Below are positions 33,672-43,757 of a stretch of 64,000 bases of DNA, piece after piece. The stretch comes from Acytostelium subglobosum LB1 (Eukaryota > Evosea > Eumycetozoa > Acytosteliales > Acytosteliaceae), in contig NW_012236529.1 in NCBI RefSeq assembly GCF_000787575.1, positions 868,001 to 932,000 on the forward strand, written 5' to 3'. Under the pieces are notes generated by a model. The model ran no database searches. It saw only the letters and a program-made list of their open reading frames with translations, and was not told where the DNA came from. Every line of letters starts with the position of its first letter. The first letter of the stretch is position 1. Both the position numbers and the translations under genes were made by a program.

Positions 33672-36104
33672 TTAGTTGAGACGCTGGCGCCATTGCAAAT
33701 CTGTCCATAGGAAAATATTGGACACTCCATAAACAGTTATTGGTGCTTGGAGGCCTGCTGGGGAGAGACTGACTGATTTAACTCCCATTGGTCCAACTGC
33801 GAGCACATACTCCGAGATTGGATTGTTCACTCGATAGGGAAGTACCATCTTGCTGCCATCAGAAGTTACAATGGGCACAGTATCAGACCAACTGAGCGTA
33901 GTCTCGGTGCGCACCATTGCCGGTGAGTTGAATCCTCCAGCGCCATTGTTACTGACTTGCCAGAAATTAATGTTGGGACCATCGGCTCTGGCATGCAGTA
34001 CCCAGACATCTGTTAGGCCATTGACCAGTGACTTGGAAACCACCACTTTAGACCTGATTTGGACAAATAGGTTATAGACCTGGACGCCATAATTGGCTGA
34101 GAAACTATTTCCATTGCTAGTGAATGTTGATATACGGAGTCCATCGACTGGCCAATCGACAACAATCACATCGGCAAAGGCATCATTGTTGACTTTGGAA
34201 GTAAACAGCTTTGAGGAACGAAGGATTCCAGTTGCTTGAGCCCACAAGACGGGAGAGTTCAGTGCGGTTCCAGAGTTGCTCATCACCCATAAGTTAAGTC
34301 CGCCATCGCCACGGGAATATGCGATCACTATGTCCATTCTGCCGGTGCCACTGAAACTTCCAACCAGGAATTGCTGAACATTATCATAATCGAAGAGAGT
34401 TGGAGTAGTTCCATAAAGGATTGGAGTATTAAAGCCACTTTCAGAGCTGGTCAACAACCAGAAGTAAATTCTACGGTTTACAACGTCTGGCGTCATGACC
34501 ATCAAGTCGGCCTTGCCATCGCCAGTAAAGTCCGCCAACAAGTATCGACTTTGGTCATAGCAGAAAGGATCGGAGCCACATGATGGAGTGAACACTGCTG
34601 GATTGAACAAATTGGAAGAGCCATCGTACCACTTGGTGCTTGCTATGGGATTGGCATTGGGAACCAATTTGGATACCCATACATTGACACCGGGGCCATC
34701 TGTCCTGCGATGCACTTGGACCAAGTAATTGCCTCCATCGCCAACAACGTCGCCGGCTAGACCAGCCTCAAGCTGGAGATCACTTTGAATATTGATTGGA
34801 TTGGTGGTCCAGAGCATGGAACCGGTGTATGTGCCTGGGCAGGTAGTTATCACTGCGTACGTGTTGTCGGTGTCTAGACAAGTCTGTGATCCTGGTCCAA
34901 AGATCTTTCCAAAGTTCCATGGTGTCCATAGTTGGGATTGATCATTTACATCACAGGCCTTTTCAGAGATAACATTACTGCTGACAGCCAGGCAGTTTCC
35001 ATTCGAGGATTGGATCAGCGCAGTTCCTCTAAGGCCAACTTGAACACTCGAGGAGATGAATGTCCAAAGTTGATTTGGAGCATTGGTGCATCCAGCCATG
35101 GCTGGCGTCGCTCCCAGACCCATCGAAGTGATGCACTGTTGAGTCTCCATATTCACGATGGGCGCTTTGGGAAAAGATACTGCAGTGTCGTAAGCCATCG
35201 CGGTCTTGAAGTTGCGTCTTGCCATCCAGTGACCATTGTAGGTGGCTTCGGAAAAAGTTGCTCCGTCTGCAGACATGTATCCACCGTCGATGTTGAAATA
35301 GGCAGCGTTGACATCCCGCTTCGTCTGGAGCTTTGTGGGCAGTACATTAGGAGACGTGGTGGCACTTGGATAGGTCTCGTGGTAGGCCACAGGAACGTTG
35401 GCGGTGACGGCCCTAAGAGCCAGGCGAGCAAAACGGGCGGCGTAGATGTGGTCGGGATGCTCAAAGTAGGGCACAGTGTCAGGATTCAGGGTATTGACTT
35501 GGGTCGCGCCAAAGCCGTCGATCAAGGTGGTCAAAGTCGAGACAGTAGTGGCCTTGGAGTAGTCATTGGCTGGTCCGTCGACGCACTGGGTGTACGAGAG
35601 GCTGGAGACAGTCTGTCCGAGGTCAAACATGTCAGCAAGTGGGGCGTCACCGGCGCCTGTAGGACGGACATTACCCTGAGGCAAACGCATATAAACAATG
35701 GTGAGCTTTGGGTTGAGGATTGACCTGCGGGTCGTGATGCTAACCGTGCCGCCTCCGACCACCAGCTCATTAATGTACAACATCCAACTGCTGGAGCTGC
35801 CGAGAATCTCCTGATAAGCCGCCAGCGAAGCCGATTCACGCGTCTCCATGTAGGCAAAGTCATTGAAGGAACCAGAAGTCATGAAGATGGTGGTGACACA
35901 ACCGCCACTTCTCAATACGTCCGTGATGGCTGGGTCAATGAACAAAATATCGTCGTCCTGGTGGGCCACGATATTAACTTGGCTTACTCCATTGCAACTG
36001 GACTGCGATGCGAGTAACGAGCCAAATCCAATCCCGCTGGCAAGGTGGCAGCTGGCCAGAATCTGGATGGCCAGACCAATCAAAACTAAATGAATATTCT
36101 TCAT
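33672..36104 (-). CDS. Secreted PIG-L/LmbE-type deacetylase with ricin-B-like and FG-GAP-like domains; bacterial-looking
   Basis: Intronless gene of about 810 residues. I chose the Met at 36104 because it begins a good signal peptide (MKNIHLVLIGLAIQILASC); an upstream Met at 36131 is also in frame. The catalytic domain has VNIVAHQDDDILFIDP (the family AHPDDE motif with Gln and Asp replacing Pro and Glu), METRE, and a later HPDH metal motif. A ricin-B-like stretch follows (CITSMGLGATPA, NQLWTF, SQLWTPWNFG), then VCBS/FG-GAP-like repeats (LAGDVVGDGGNYL, LLADFTGDGKADLMV, LVGSFSGTGRMDIVIA). Secreted enzymes of this composition are known mainly from actinobacteria and other bacteria. It probably removes acetyl groups from amino sugars outside the cell. 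Transfer from bacteria is an inference. Confidence 0.85.
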   Translation of the reverse strand: MKNIHLVLIGLAIQILASCHLASGIGFGSLLASQSSCNGVSQVNIVAHQDDDILFIDPAITDVLRSGGCVTTIFMTSGSFNDFAYMETRESASLAAYQEILGSSSSWMLYINELVVGGGTVSITTRRSILNPKLTIVYMRLPQGNVRPTGAGDAPLADMFDLGQTVSSLSYTQCVDGPANDYSKATTVSTLTTLIDGFGATQVNTLNPDTVPYFEHPDHIYAARFARLALRAVTANVPVAYHETYPSATTSPNVLPTKLQTKRDVNAAYFNIDGGYMSADGATFSEATYNGHWMARRNFKTAMAYDTAVSFPKAPIVNMETQQCITSMGLGATPAMAGCTNAPNQLWTFISSSVQVGLRGTALIQSSNGNCLAVSSNVISEKACDVNDQSQLWTPWNFGKIFGPGSQTCLDTDNTYAVITTCPGTYTGSMLWTTNPINIQSDLQLEAGLAGDVVGDGGNYLVQVHRRTDGPGVNVWVSKLVPNANPIASTKWYDGSSNLFNPAVFTPSCGSDPFCYDQSRYLLADFTGDGKADLMVMTPDVVNRRIYFWLLTSSESGFNTPILYGTTPTLFDYDNVQQFLVGSFSGTGRMDIVIAYSRGDGGLNLWVMSNSGTALNSPVLWAQATGILRSSKLFTSKVNNDAFADVIVVDWPVDGLRISTFTSNGNSFSANYGVQVYNLFVQIRSKVVVSKSLVNGLTDVWVLHARADGPNINFWQVSNNGAGGFNSPAMVRTETTLSWSDTVPIVTSDGSKMVLPYRVNNPISEYVLAVGPMGVKSVSLSPAGLQAPITVYGVSNIFLWTDLQWRQRLN

Positions 36105-36420
36105 ATATACAGGTAATATAGGTGTCTGCATATAGTGTAATGATTCTTAAAGTAAGTATTTATCCTCCATAAAATTAACTCTACAAAAACATACCTTTTG
36201 GATAAGATAATTGGAAATTATTTAATATATTAGGGACGATGGATAACTAATTGTATCTCTTAGGGACTCATGAGTCCGCTATTTATCCATGTTGTCCATC
36301 ATGTCACCATCAAACTTTTCTTGATAATTAATCTTGAGGGAAACGAGGGAAATGAGGTCCCTCATGACAACGTTGGTTCTTTAGCACTTTAGTGGAAACC
36401 GAAGTATTAAGGTGATGCAC
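36105..36420. promoter_or_regulatory. Upstream region of the deacetylase with a 14-base palindrome
   Basis: This stretch is the promoter of the deacetylase and the 3' flank of NELF-B. A perfect palindrome, GGACTCATGAGTCC, lies at 36264-36277, about 160 bases before the deacetylase start; it contains two inverted TGAGT half-sites like those bound by bZIP factors. Binding is not shown. Confidence 0.4.
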
Positions 36421-38508
36421 CTATTCCTCCACCATTGGTTCATCTTCAACAATGGATGTCTGTGATTGTTGCTCGCTGGATTGTAGTGGCTCGCGAGGCG
36501 GGGAGTCGTCGAGAATGTTGACGTCCTCATTTGGAGAATCAGTGTTGCCCGGTGTAGTTGATGTTGGCGCCTCTCCAATATCAATGTGCTCCTCCTGCAT
36601 CGATGGTGATGACTCTGTCGAGACCTTATGCTTCATCTGAGGGTTCTGATGCTGCTGCTGTTGTTGAGTGTGTTGCAGTTGTTGTAGAGAATTGATAAAG
36701 TCCAACAACAATGGCAACACCTTTTCGTTGAGCCTGGGACCAGCCTTCTCTAGGATTGACTTGGACATCATCAGTATATCCTCGTTCAACTTTGAATTGT
36801 CATTTACAAATGCTTGGCCATCGGTGAATGTGAACAGTCGCTGAGTGAATGTCTGCAGGTCTCGCTGACTCATTCGTGCCTGGCTCTCTTGAAGGTAGCG
36901 CAGCAGTTGCTTCTGTACAAATGGGAGATGCTTGTATTTGAGCAAAAAGTCCTCGATGACCACGGTTGACATCTTGGCATCCTTGACACACAGCACCTGC
37001 GTCACCAACGATTGAATGAATGAGTGGTCGGCCGTGGCAACGTGTGGGGCCTGGGCCGAGATGAACTTTAGGTACTTGTCCACGGTTGTCGTATCACGCT
37101 CATTGACTCTCTTTGCAATGTAGCCACACATAATCTTCTGGCATACAGAGTTCTTGTTGAAGAGTGTGGTCAGATTGGCATCGACCTCCTCTTCAGTATC
37201 GGTGGGCTGGTCGGTGCCCTGTCTGGATAAGTCGTCGAGTATCTGACTGGCAAGTATTGGATAGAAGCTGGCCATGACTGGCTTCTTGATGTGTGGCATG
37301 ACATAGTGCTCATCGCGAAGCATCATGTGTGCCTTGTACGATAGTGTGATCAGCAATGTGATGTACTTGATGTTCTCGTCGTCCTTGGGTATCTGCTTCT
37401 TCTGGACCACATTGACCAGATGTCTAAGAACGTTTCGAACAAGACAGTGTGTGGCGAATGGATTGGCAAAGACCATGGCCACGTCGGAGAGCATCTTGCC
37501 AGGTGCCAGCGAAGCAAAGTATGATTGTATCTCGCGTACACGTCGTGTGTCCACGGTATCCTCACGCATACAGGCATCGACGCACCAAGCAAAACTGTGC
37601 ACACAGTCTTGATCGTAGACGATGGCCAAGTTGGCATCGTGCAGCCACATCAAAAGGTCGGCGCGAAGTGTGCAGAATGCCGGGTTTCCACTGTGTTGAT
37701 AAAGCTCCTTGATGTAGTCCACGGCCATTGTATAGAGTTGGAATGATTTGCCAACTAACTCGGCAATCTCCTGCAGCACAGCATTGCCCTCACGTCTCTT
37801 TGACGGCAGGAGTAGTGTTTCAACGAGCAGCTCGTTGAGATCTTGTAGCAGGTATGGATCTTCAACATACTGATGCATGAGAGGTAGCAGCTTCTCTCTA
37901 AACAACTGTTCATTGATCAACCATATTTGACGCTTGACCTCCAGTGGACACTGTTCATACAGTTCCGGTGTCTCTGACAACTTCTTCAAGAATCTAAATG
38001 GCACATCTTGCATCAACTGCATCACCTTCATAGGTATTGATTTGAGCTCTTCAAAGCCAATATAAGGGAAGGACTTGTCAAGAAGTGCTTCAAGTCTAAT
38101 TGATTGATTGAGTGAGTGAATGAGTGAGGGGATGCCTCATCAGATAGATCATAGTTACTCTTGACCTGATAGAGTATGTACTTTGGCCACGACATCATTG
38201 CGAAGACTTTGTAACAGTGATTGATAAAGTGAGCTTCGTGTGAGTTGATGAAGATCAAGTAGTTGCAACACTGGATCGACTGAGGGCAGTGTTGGTTGGT
38301 TGGTAGGTTGGTTGTTTTGGTAAGTAAACTTATCCATCAATCAATCAATCAATCAGATTGAAGCAGGAAGTGAATGATACTTATAATTCTGTTTACTCAG
38401 ACCATGTTGTTGTTGAAACTCATGAATGAATGGTATTGGTTGAGTTGTCTGACTGAGTGATGTTAATATCTTCTCAGCGCCAAGGTCACCAATCAAGTAT
38501 TCATCCAT
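36421..38508 (-). CDS. nelfb: NELF-B (COBRA1) subunit of negative elongation factor
   Basis: Subunit of the complex that holds RNA polymerase II at promoter-proximal pauses. Exons 38508-38397, 38279-38159 and 38095-36421 give 635 residues. The first introns were chosen to match the family: FQQQHG joins IDPVLQLLDLHQL (human LDLH region), and SGQELEALLDKSFPYIGF joins MKVMQ. Strong family signatures are PLEVKRQIW, the CTLRADLLMWLHD segment and FAWCVDACMREDTVDTRR. The last 90 residues are Gln/Ser/Pro-rich and variable. The first donor, GTAAAC, is weaker than the rest. The gene is divergent from the oligoribonuclease. Confidence 0.92.
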
Positions 38509-38624
38509 TCTCTATCTCTATATCTCTCTTTAGAGTGAAGTTGAAGTTGAATGAATGTGTTTGCGCGCGAACTCTCAGTTTCAAATCACTTCATTGACAT
38601 CAACATCAACATCAACATATACAT
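38509..38624. promoter_or_regulatory. 116-base bidirectional promoter
   Basis: Only 116 bases separate the start codons of NELF-B (minus) and the oligoribonuclease (plus). It includes a GCGCGC core at about 38562-38567 in otherwise AT-rich DNA and a CATCAA repeat next to the plus-strand start. Shared control is likely from the spacing alone. Confidence 0.5.
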
Positions 38625-39369
38625 ATGTTAGTAAATAGAGGTATTTATAGATACTTCTACCCAACTTTAAAGAACTACTATAATTATAACAGTAACAACA
38701 AGTTGTTCTTTTCAACTATGTCTACGATGTCAAGTGGAAACAAAGCTGATAGATTGGTATGGGTGGACTTGGAGATGACAGGTCTTGACATTGCCAACGA
38801 TTGCATTATGGAGATGGCCTGTATCGTAACAGACGAGCACTTGAACATAATTGAGAAGGGTCCTGACTTGGTCGTACATCTGAGTGATGACACACTCAAC
38901 AAGATGAATGATTGGTGTACAAAGCATCATGGTGAGGTATGAGTTTGATTGATTGATTCATTGATTGAATGAAAGATATGAATGATATGAATGAATGGCT
39001 AACGACAACGACGATCATCATCTTAAGTCTGGCCTCACTGAGAAGTGTAGACAATCAAAACTATCAATCAAGGATGTCGAGAAACAGATGGTGGACTTCA
39101 TCGCCAAACATGTGGAGAAGGGAAAGTGTCCACTGGCAGGCAACACAGTACATGAGGACAAGAAGTTCTTGTTGAAAGAGATGCCAGCCTTTGTCAATAT
39201 GTTACATTACCGCATTGTGGACGTGTCCACTGTCAAGGAGTTGACAAGAAGATGGTACCCTGACATATTTGCCAAAGCACCTCCCAAGAGATATCTACAC
39301 CGCAGCCTTGCCGACATAGAAGACAGCATTGAAGAGCTTCAATACTATCGCGCTACCGTATTCAAATGA
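38625..39369 (+). CDS. rexo2: Oligoribonuclease (REXO2/Orn)
   Basis: 3'-5' exoribonuclease that degrades very short RNAs to nucleotides in mitochondria and cytosol. Two exons (38625-38936 and 39028-39369), 217 residues. The DEDD catalytic residues are visible: [10 protein letters not shown], then [11 protein letters not shown], then [17 protein letters not shown]. The first 35 residues ([14 protein letters not shown]) are Arg/Tyr/Asn-rich, consistent with a mitochondrial signal; internal Met codons at MSTMSSGNK (from about 38718) could start a cytosolic form. Length and motifs fit the family. Confidence 0.94.
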
Positions 39370-39420
39370 ATGATCATAGTCATTCATTCTTTCATTCAAT
39401 AGATTCATTCATTAGGTTCT

Positions 39421-40754
39421 TTACAACGATGGTTTGGTACCGATGGTGAATGCTGAGCTGGTGCCATTCTGCTTTGGGGCGCCATAGAGCTCAACCAAGT
39501 GAAGGTAGTTCTTCAGGACAATGTCGCTTCCAAATCCTGCACGATCTAGGTATAGGTTGGGCGTGGTAGTGAATGAGCGGAACTCGCCAATTGGTGCACT
39601 CATCATGTAGAGCATCTTCATCTCTGGTGTGGTCGCGGGCGGGATAGGCTCGACAGTCTGGATCAAGATCTTGGATCCAGGCGCGCTCATTGAGCTGACT
39701 GTCTTGAGCAGGACATCGATCTCATCCTCGCTGAGATACATGAGCAGACCCTCGGCGAGCCAGAAGGATGGCTTGGTTGGATCGTAGCCGCTGGCCACCA
39801 ACTGCTTGGTCCACTGCTCGGCGAAGCGGAGATCAGCCGACACGTGGCAGTTCTTGGCTTTGGAGCGAGGAGTGATGTGTTTGGAAATGGTCTTGGTGAG
39901 CATGTTGGTCTTGTACTCGATGACCTGTGGAGTGTCCACCTCGAACACTGTTATTTCCTGATCAAATTCCAGTCTCAGTGCACGCATGTCCATTCCAGCT
40001 CCAATCACAACAATCTGTTTGATCGTCTTCTGATTCTCCATTACAACATCATCAATGTACTTTGTTCTCAAGAATATCTTGTCCGCAGTTGAAGGTGTAC
40101 CTGTGAAGTAGCAGGCTATGGTTAGGCGGGAGTTTGAGAGGGCAAGGGTTGAGGGAGAGGGTTGAGGCAAGTGTTGAGGACAAGACCGAATGTTGATTGA
40201 TTGAGTGTTCCAGAGTGATTGGGATAGTCCCCAAAGGGTGATTTAGTGAATGGAATAGTTCCGGTGATTGATCAAAATGATTGATTGAATGAATGAATGA
40301 TCAGTCAAGAACAACACATACCCATGAAGTTCCAGGGATAGGATGGTGAGCTTGTCTCAAACACTTTGATGAGATCATCGGCAGAGGTGACATGACTCAA
40401 TCCCGTGGCTTGTAACTTGTTCCTGACGATTGGATGCTCGAATAGTGTGGGCAGCGCGTTGTTCAATGCCTTGACAGAGTTGACAACCAGTTCTTTGGCC
40501 TCGGGTGTAGTACATAAGAAGTAGGCATAAGGATCGTAGATGATACAGGACAATGGCACGTTTGAATCGACCAATGTATCATCAAAGAATGAAGCATACT
40601 CCTTCACGGCATTGATCTGAGCTTCAATGCCAGACTTAATCATCTCCCTATAAAACCTATTAGTGGCCATCATCCTGAATGCTGCCACATAAATAGATGT
40701 CCTTGCAACTCCATGATTGACTTTGCCATCATTATTATTTGTTAAGTTATCCAT
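39421..40754 (-). CDS. Leucine-carboxyl-methyltransferase-fold SAM-dependent methyltransferase
   Basis: Two exons (40754-40322 and 40100-39421) give 370 residues. The SAM-binding core is IVVIGAGMDMRALRLEF, followed by VFEVDTPQVIEYK and SFWLAEGLLMYLSEDEIDVL, the pattern of the LCMT-like family expanded in dictyostelids and actinobacteria (PF04072 type). The N-terminal helices (ARTSIYVAAFRMMATNRFYRE) also fit. Substrates of these paralogues are unknown; it is not the PP2A methyltransferase by any clear sign. The 221-base intron is longer than most here and contains a GAGGGTTGAGG-like repeat. Confidence 0.87.
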
Positions 40755-41285
40755 TATTTGTTTGTTTGTTATGTATTATTATTATGTGATTGATTGATGA
40801 TGGAACTGAACTGAACTCAATTAAGTAAGTATTGATGAATGTGTCGTACATCATTCTTCCCCTCCTTTGATGATAGTTGAACAGTCCGAGACCTTGTGAC
40901 TATCTGTAAGGGGCACTAAGCCAAAAACAGATTGGTCCAATCAAGGCCCTAGCACCAATCCAATCAACAACTTAAATGATTCGCCAAAAGATATTGGACC
41001 TGTTCAACCTTACTTTCGACATTGTCGACACTGTCTATCGACAATATCGGAAGTAATACATCATCACGATTCGCACCCTATATATACATATATTCATTGC
41101 TGTGATTGGTTCATCTTGGGTTTGGAAGAATGTTGGGATTTGAATAGCATTCGAACGACACCACTCGATTGAATGAATGATTGAATGAATGTATGAATGA
41201 ATAATCGAGAATAGCAAGCTATGCTATGGCTAATAAATGATGGTTTTTGGGGTTTAAGTTTGATCAAGCTTCATTCCTACAATGT
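40755..41285. other. Intergenic stretch, no gene seen
   Basis: About 530 bases between the methyltransferase start and the 3' end of RPL14. GAAT/GATT repeats occur at about 41169-41200. A short inverted pair TCGACA/TGTCGA lies near 41025-41042. Confidence 0.45.
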
Positions 41286-42112
41286 TTATTTTCTCTTGTT
41301 GGCAACCTGCTTCTTGGTGCGGGCAACGTTGGCAGCCTTGACCATCTTTCTGACCTCGAGAGCAACCTTGTGGTTGACCTATTGTTTAATTGATGAATTG
41401 GAATGATTAGATTAATGTTCGACTTGTTGATGCGCGGTGATGGCGGTGATGTGTATGTTGATGTTGTCGCTGAATCATCAATGTCTTCCTGCGATCGCAT
41501 AAAGTGTTCGTAGATGATTGAACTGCTGTTGTTGATCAAGTCTGTCGCGACAGAACCAGTCTATTCTACACCTGTATATCGCTTAAATGTGATGAGACGA
41601 GGATGATGATGACTGATACTTACGACCTTCTTGGCAATGCGGGCCTTGAAACGCTCGAAATCGGTGGCAGAGGTCTTCTTCTCGGCGGCAGCGACGGCCT
41701 TGACGAGACGGAGACCGCTGATCTTGTTGTCGAGGTCGGCAGCCTTGATAGCCTTGTTGAGAGTACCAGTACGGGCACCTCTCAAGATGTTGAGCTTCAA
41801 CTTGGACAAAGAGATCCACTTCAAGTTGATGACGTGACGTGGGACACCAGTGGATGGACCGTGAACCAAGACCTATTTGATTGATCGCGATAAGATGTTG
41901 ATTGATTAGCTAAACTGTCGACACTATATGTTTCAACCTGTATCGTCATCTGTATCCTCCTGTAATCGCGTTCGCAGACGATGATTGATTGATCATACTC
42001 TGTTTTGATCGAGGACATCGAGGATGATGGCAGTCTTGTTTCTGAAGGCGCCGAAGTTGATGAAGACGACGCGTCCAATCTCAACGAACAAAGTGTACTT
42101 GCTGACCAACAT
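41286..42112 (-). CDS. rpl14: Cytosolic 60S ribosomal protein eL14
   Basis: Three exons (42112-41999, 41872-41624, 41378-41286), all joined in phase 0, encode 151 residues. [20 protein letters not shown] begins the KOW-type domain, followed by [35 protein letters not shown] and the basic C-terminal part ending in KKQVANKRK. Codons are strongly biased to C-ending forms as expected for a highly expressed gene. Its two introns are 126 and 245 bases, longer than the window average, and each contains a similar stem-loop (listed separately). Confidence 0.95.
41473..41519 (-). promoter_or_regulatory. Stem-loop in RPL14 intron 2, related to one in intron 1
   Basis: In the sense of RPL14 the arms are AATCATC (41519-41513) and GATGATT (41479-41473), enclosing a loop with ACGAAC and CAGGAAGA. 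Intron 1 has the same order with ATCGTC/GACGAT arms and GCGAAC and CAGGAGGA in the loop. The change at the same stem position keeps pairing. A perfect palindrome TCTGTCGCGACAGA lies nearby at 41541-41554. Confidence 0.45.
41942..41982 (-). promoter_or_regulatory. Stem-loop in RPL14 intron 1, related to one in intron 2
   Basis: Sense-strand arms are ATCGTC (41982-41977) and GACGAT (41947-41942), with GCGAACGCGATTACAGGAGG inside. It shares loop segments CGAAC and CAGGA-GA with the intron 2 element. Candidate intronic snoRNA or autoregulatory site; no box C/D or H/ACA set is convincing. Confidence 0.45.
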
Positions 42113-42690
42113 TGTGTGATTGTATTAGGGATAGCCGGGGAATGGGTAAACTATGGCACTTTCAAACTCGTTAGTGATATCGTCAATCCACGCAACCTAG
42201 GGTATCTGGCGCGAACCTGCCAACACCCCAGCATCCAGCTGCAGGACACCTCTCTCTCGCTCAGCACTTCATAAATTAATTTAAATTCAATAAAAATAAA
42301 AGTTTGGATAAAGTAACGATACACCTAGGTATCGATTAATTCTTTTTGAAGGGAGTGGGTGCGAGTTAAGAAAGTGCACTTTGTTGTGTGTTTGTGTGTT
42401 TGTTTGATTCGTGAATGAAGGGTGAGTGAGGGATGATGATCATTTGTCTTGAAGCAGACTCTCATTTTTATCATTATTCATTTACGACACATTTACATTA
42501 TATACATTTGTATGTAGTACTATTTGAATCAGTGCAAATCATTGATATTGGACATCACTAACACAGGATTTACAACATCTCCGACATATTTCGAAATCAC
42601 AATCAATCAATCAAATGATGAATACAATGATAATGATGAACGAATGAATGAATTAATGAATGAATTAATGAATGATATATACAGATTAAG
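42113..42690. promoter_or_regulatory. Divergent upstream region of RPL14 and the small respiratory subunit
   Basis: About 580 bases. 42121-42270 is GC-richer than the surrounding DNA and adjoins the RPL14 start, fitting a strong ribosomal-protein promoter. GAAT/GAATTAAT repeats lie at about 42642-42675. A 3' splice-like TATATACAG ends at about 42684, six bases before the next start codon, so a leader intron is possible. Confidence 0.45.
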
Positions 42691-42873
42691 ATGACTCTTG
42701 TTCTCCCAGCCCTCATCAAGTCACAGCTTGCCAAGGATATTGGCTATGGTCTCATTATTGGAACCATCCCAGGTCTCTACTTCAAGTTTGGTTACTGCAG
42801 AAACTACATCAACAGAAGAGAGGAGTACTATGCCGCTCTCGACAAGCAGCCAATCGACGACGCCAACATCTAA
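42691..42873 (+). CDS. Small mitochondrial respiratory-chain subunit, probably cytochrome c oxidase
   Basis: A 60-residue protein with a basic-amphipathic start, one membrane helix (DIGYGLIIGTIPGLYFKFGY) and a charged tail with RREEYYAALDKQ. The size, the single helix and the RREEYYAAL-type ending match the small cytochrome c oxidase subunits of dictyostelids (the VIc/VIIs/VIIe group). I rely on recalled family features, so the exact subunit is uncertain; another small inner-membrane subunit is possible. Confidence 0.62.
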   Translation: MTLVLPALIKSQLAKDIGYGLIIGTIPGLYFKFGYCRNYINRREEYYAALDKQPIDDANI

Positions 42874-43757
42874 ACGGTGCGACACATACTTTTCCCCCAT
42901 CTGCTGTCTCTCTGTTGTGTAACAACAATATAATACAAAAAAAGATATAGGCGCTACATGCGGATGATTGATCGATCATTCATTATTCATGGAATCAGCT
43001 CGCAGCACAGACATCAAACCAAACAACATTCTATAAATACACCAATACATCACAATCATACTTTCGAAATTTATTGTTGGATCATCAGTGCGATCAAAAT
43101 AACTCCGTCGATCAATCAAGTTGGCATCACATGAAACATTATCACTTTCCGAAAGATAGGTTCATAGTGATGATAATGATCAATCGAATTCCAGCACAAC
43201 ATTAGTTAAGATGTCAATTCATTTATTTATTCATCATACTTGTTTGATTGAATGATAGATTGATTGACAGGCTGGTAACTATCCTTGATCATTTATCCTA
43301 CCCTGGGTCGTGTCACACGAATGTGATTGAGTGTGTGAGGGTGTGTGAGACAGGAGTAAGTGTTTGCTGGGGTAGGACCAGGATGAAAAAAAAAAGTTGA
43401 ATCAGATTTCTGTTATTTATTTATTTTTAATTAGTTGTTTTGACACAGACACGAACCCCCCACCTCTCAGACACTCTCTCACTCAATGAATGATATCTAA
43501 GTGTTGAGTACTTCATTCATTCAGCGCTTACAATAGATAAATATACATTCATAAACGAAGTGTTCTTATTGTCATAGGTATTGTATATTGTATATATCAA
43601 TTCAGGTGACATAGTGTGACATCATGTGGTTCTAACATTATCATCCAACCAATCAATCAAACTCAATCAATCAATCAATCAATCACGACAACTTTAGTTT
43701 ACTTGTATAATCTAGGATCTTTTTATAACACATATATATAATATAATATAATATACA
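42874..43757. other. Intergenic stretch with a candidate stem-closed element
   Basis: About 0.9 kb between two housekeeping genes on one strand. TCCTACCC (43296-43303) is the reverse complement of GGGTAGGA (43370-43377), with an outer ATCCT/AGGAT pair and an internal TCGTGT-C-ACACGA inverted repeat at 43309-43321. A ten-base A run follows at about 43386-43395. CAAT repeats lie at 43665-43684. No protein gene seen. Confidence 0.45.

Noticed and set aside
41379-41998. Box C/D snoRNAs in the RPL14 introns
   Set aside because: TGATGA-like sequences occur, but no properly spaced CTGA box or terminal stem was found, so I report only the shared stem-loop.
42691-42873. Treating the 60-residue frame as noise because of its size
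   Set aside because: Membrane helix, charged tail and codon bias resemble small respiratory subunits, so it was kept as a gene.
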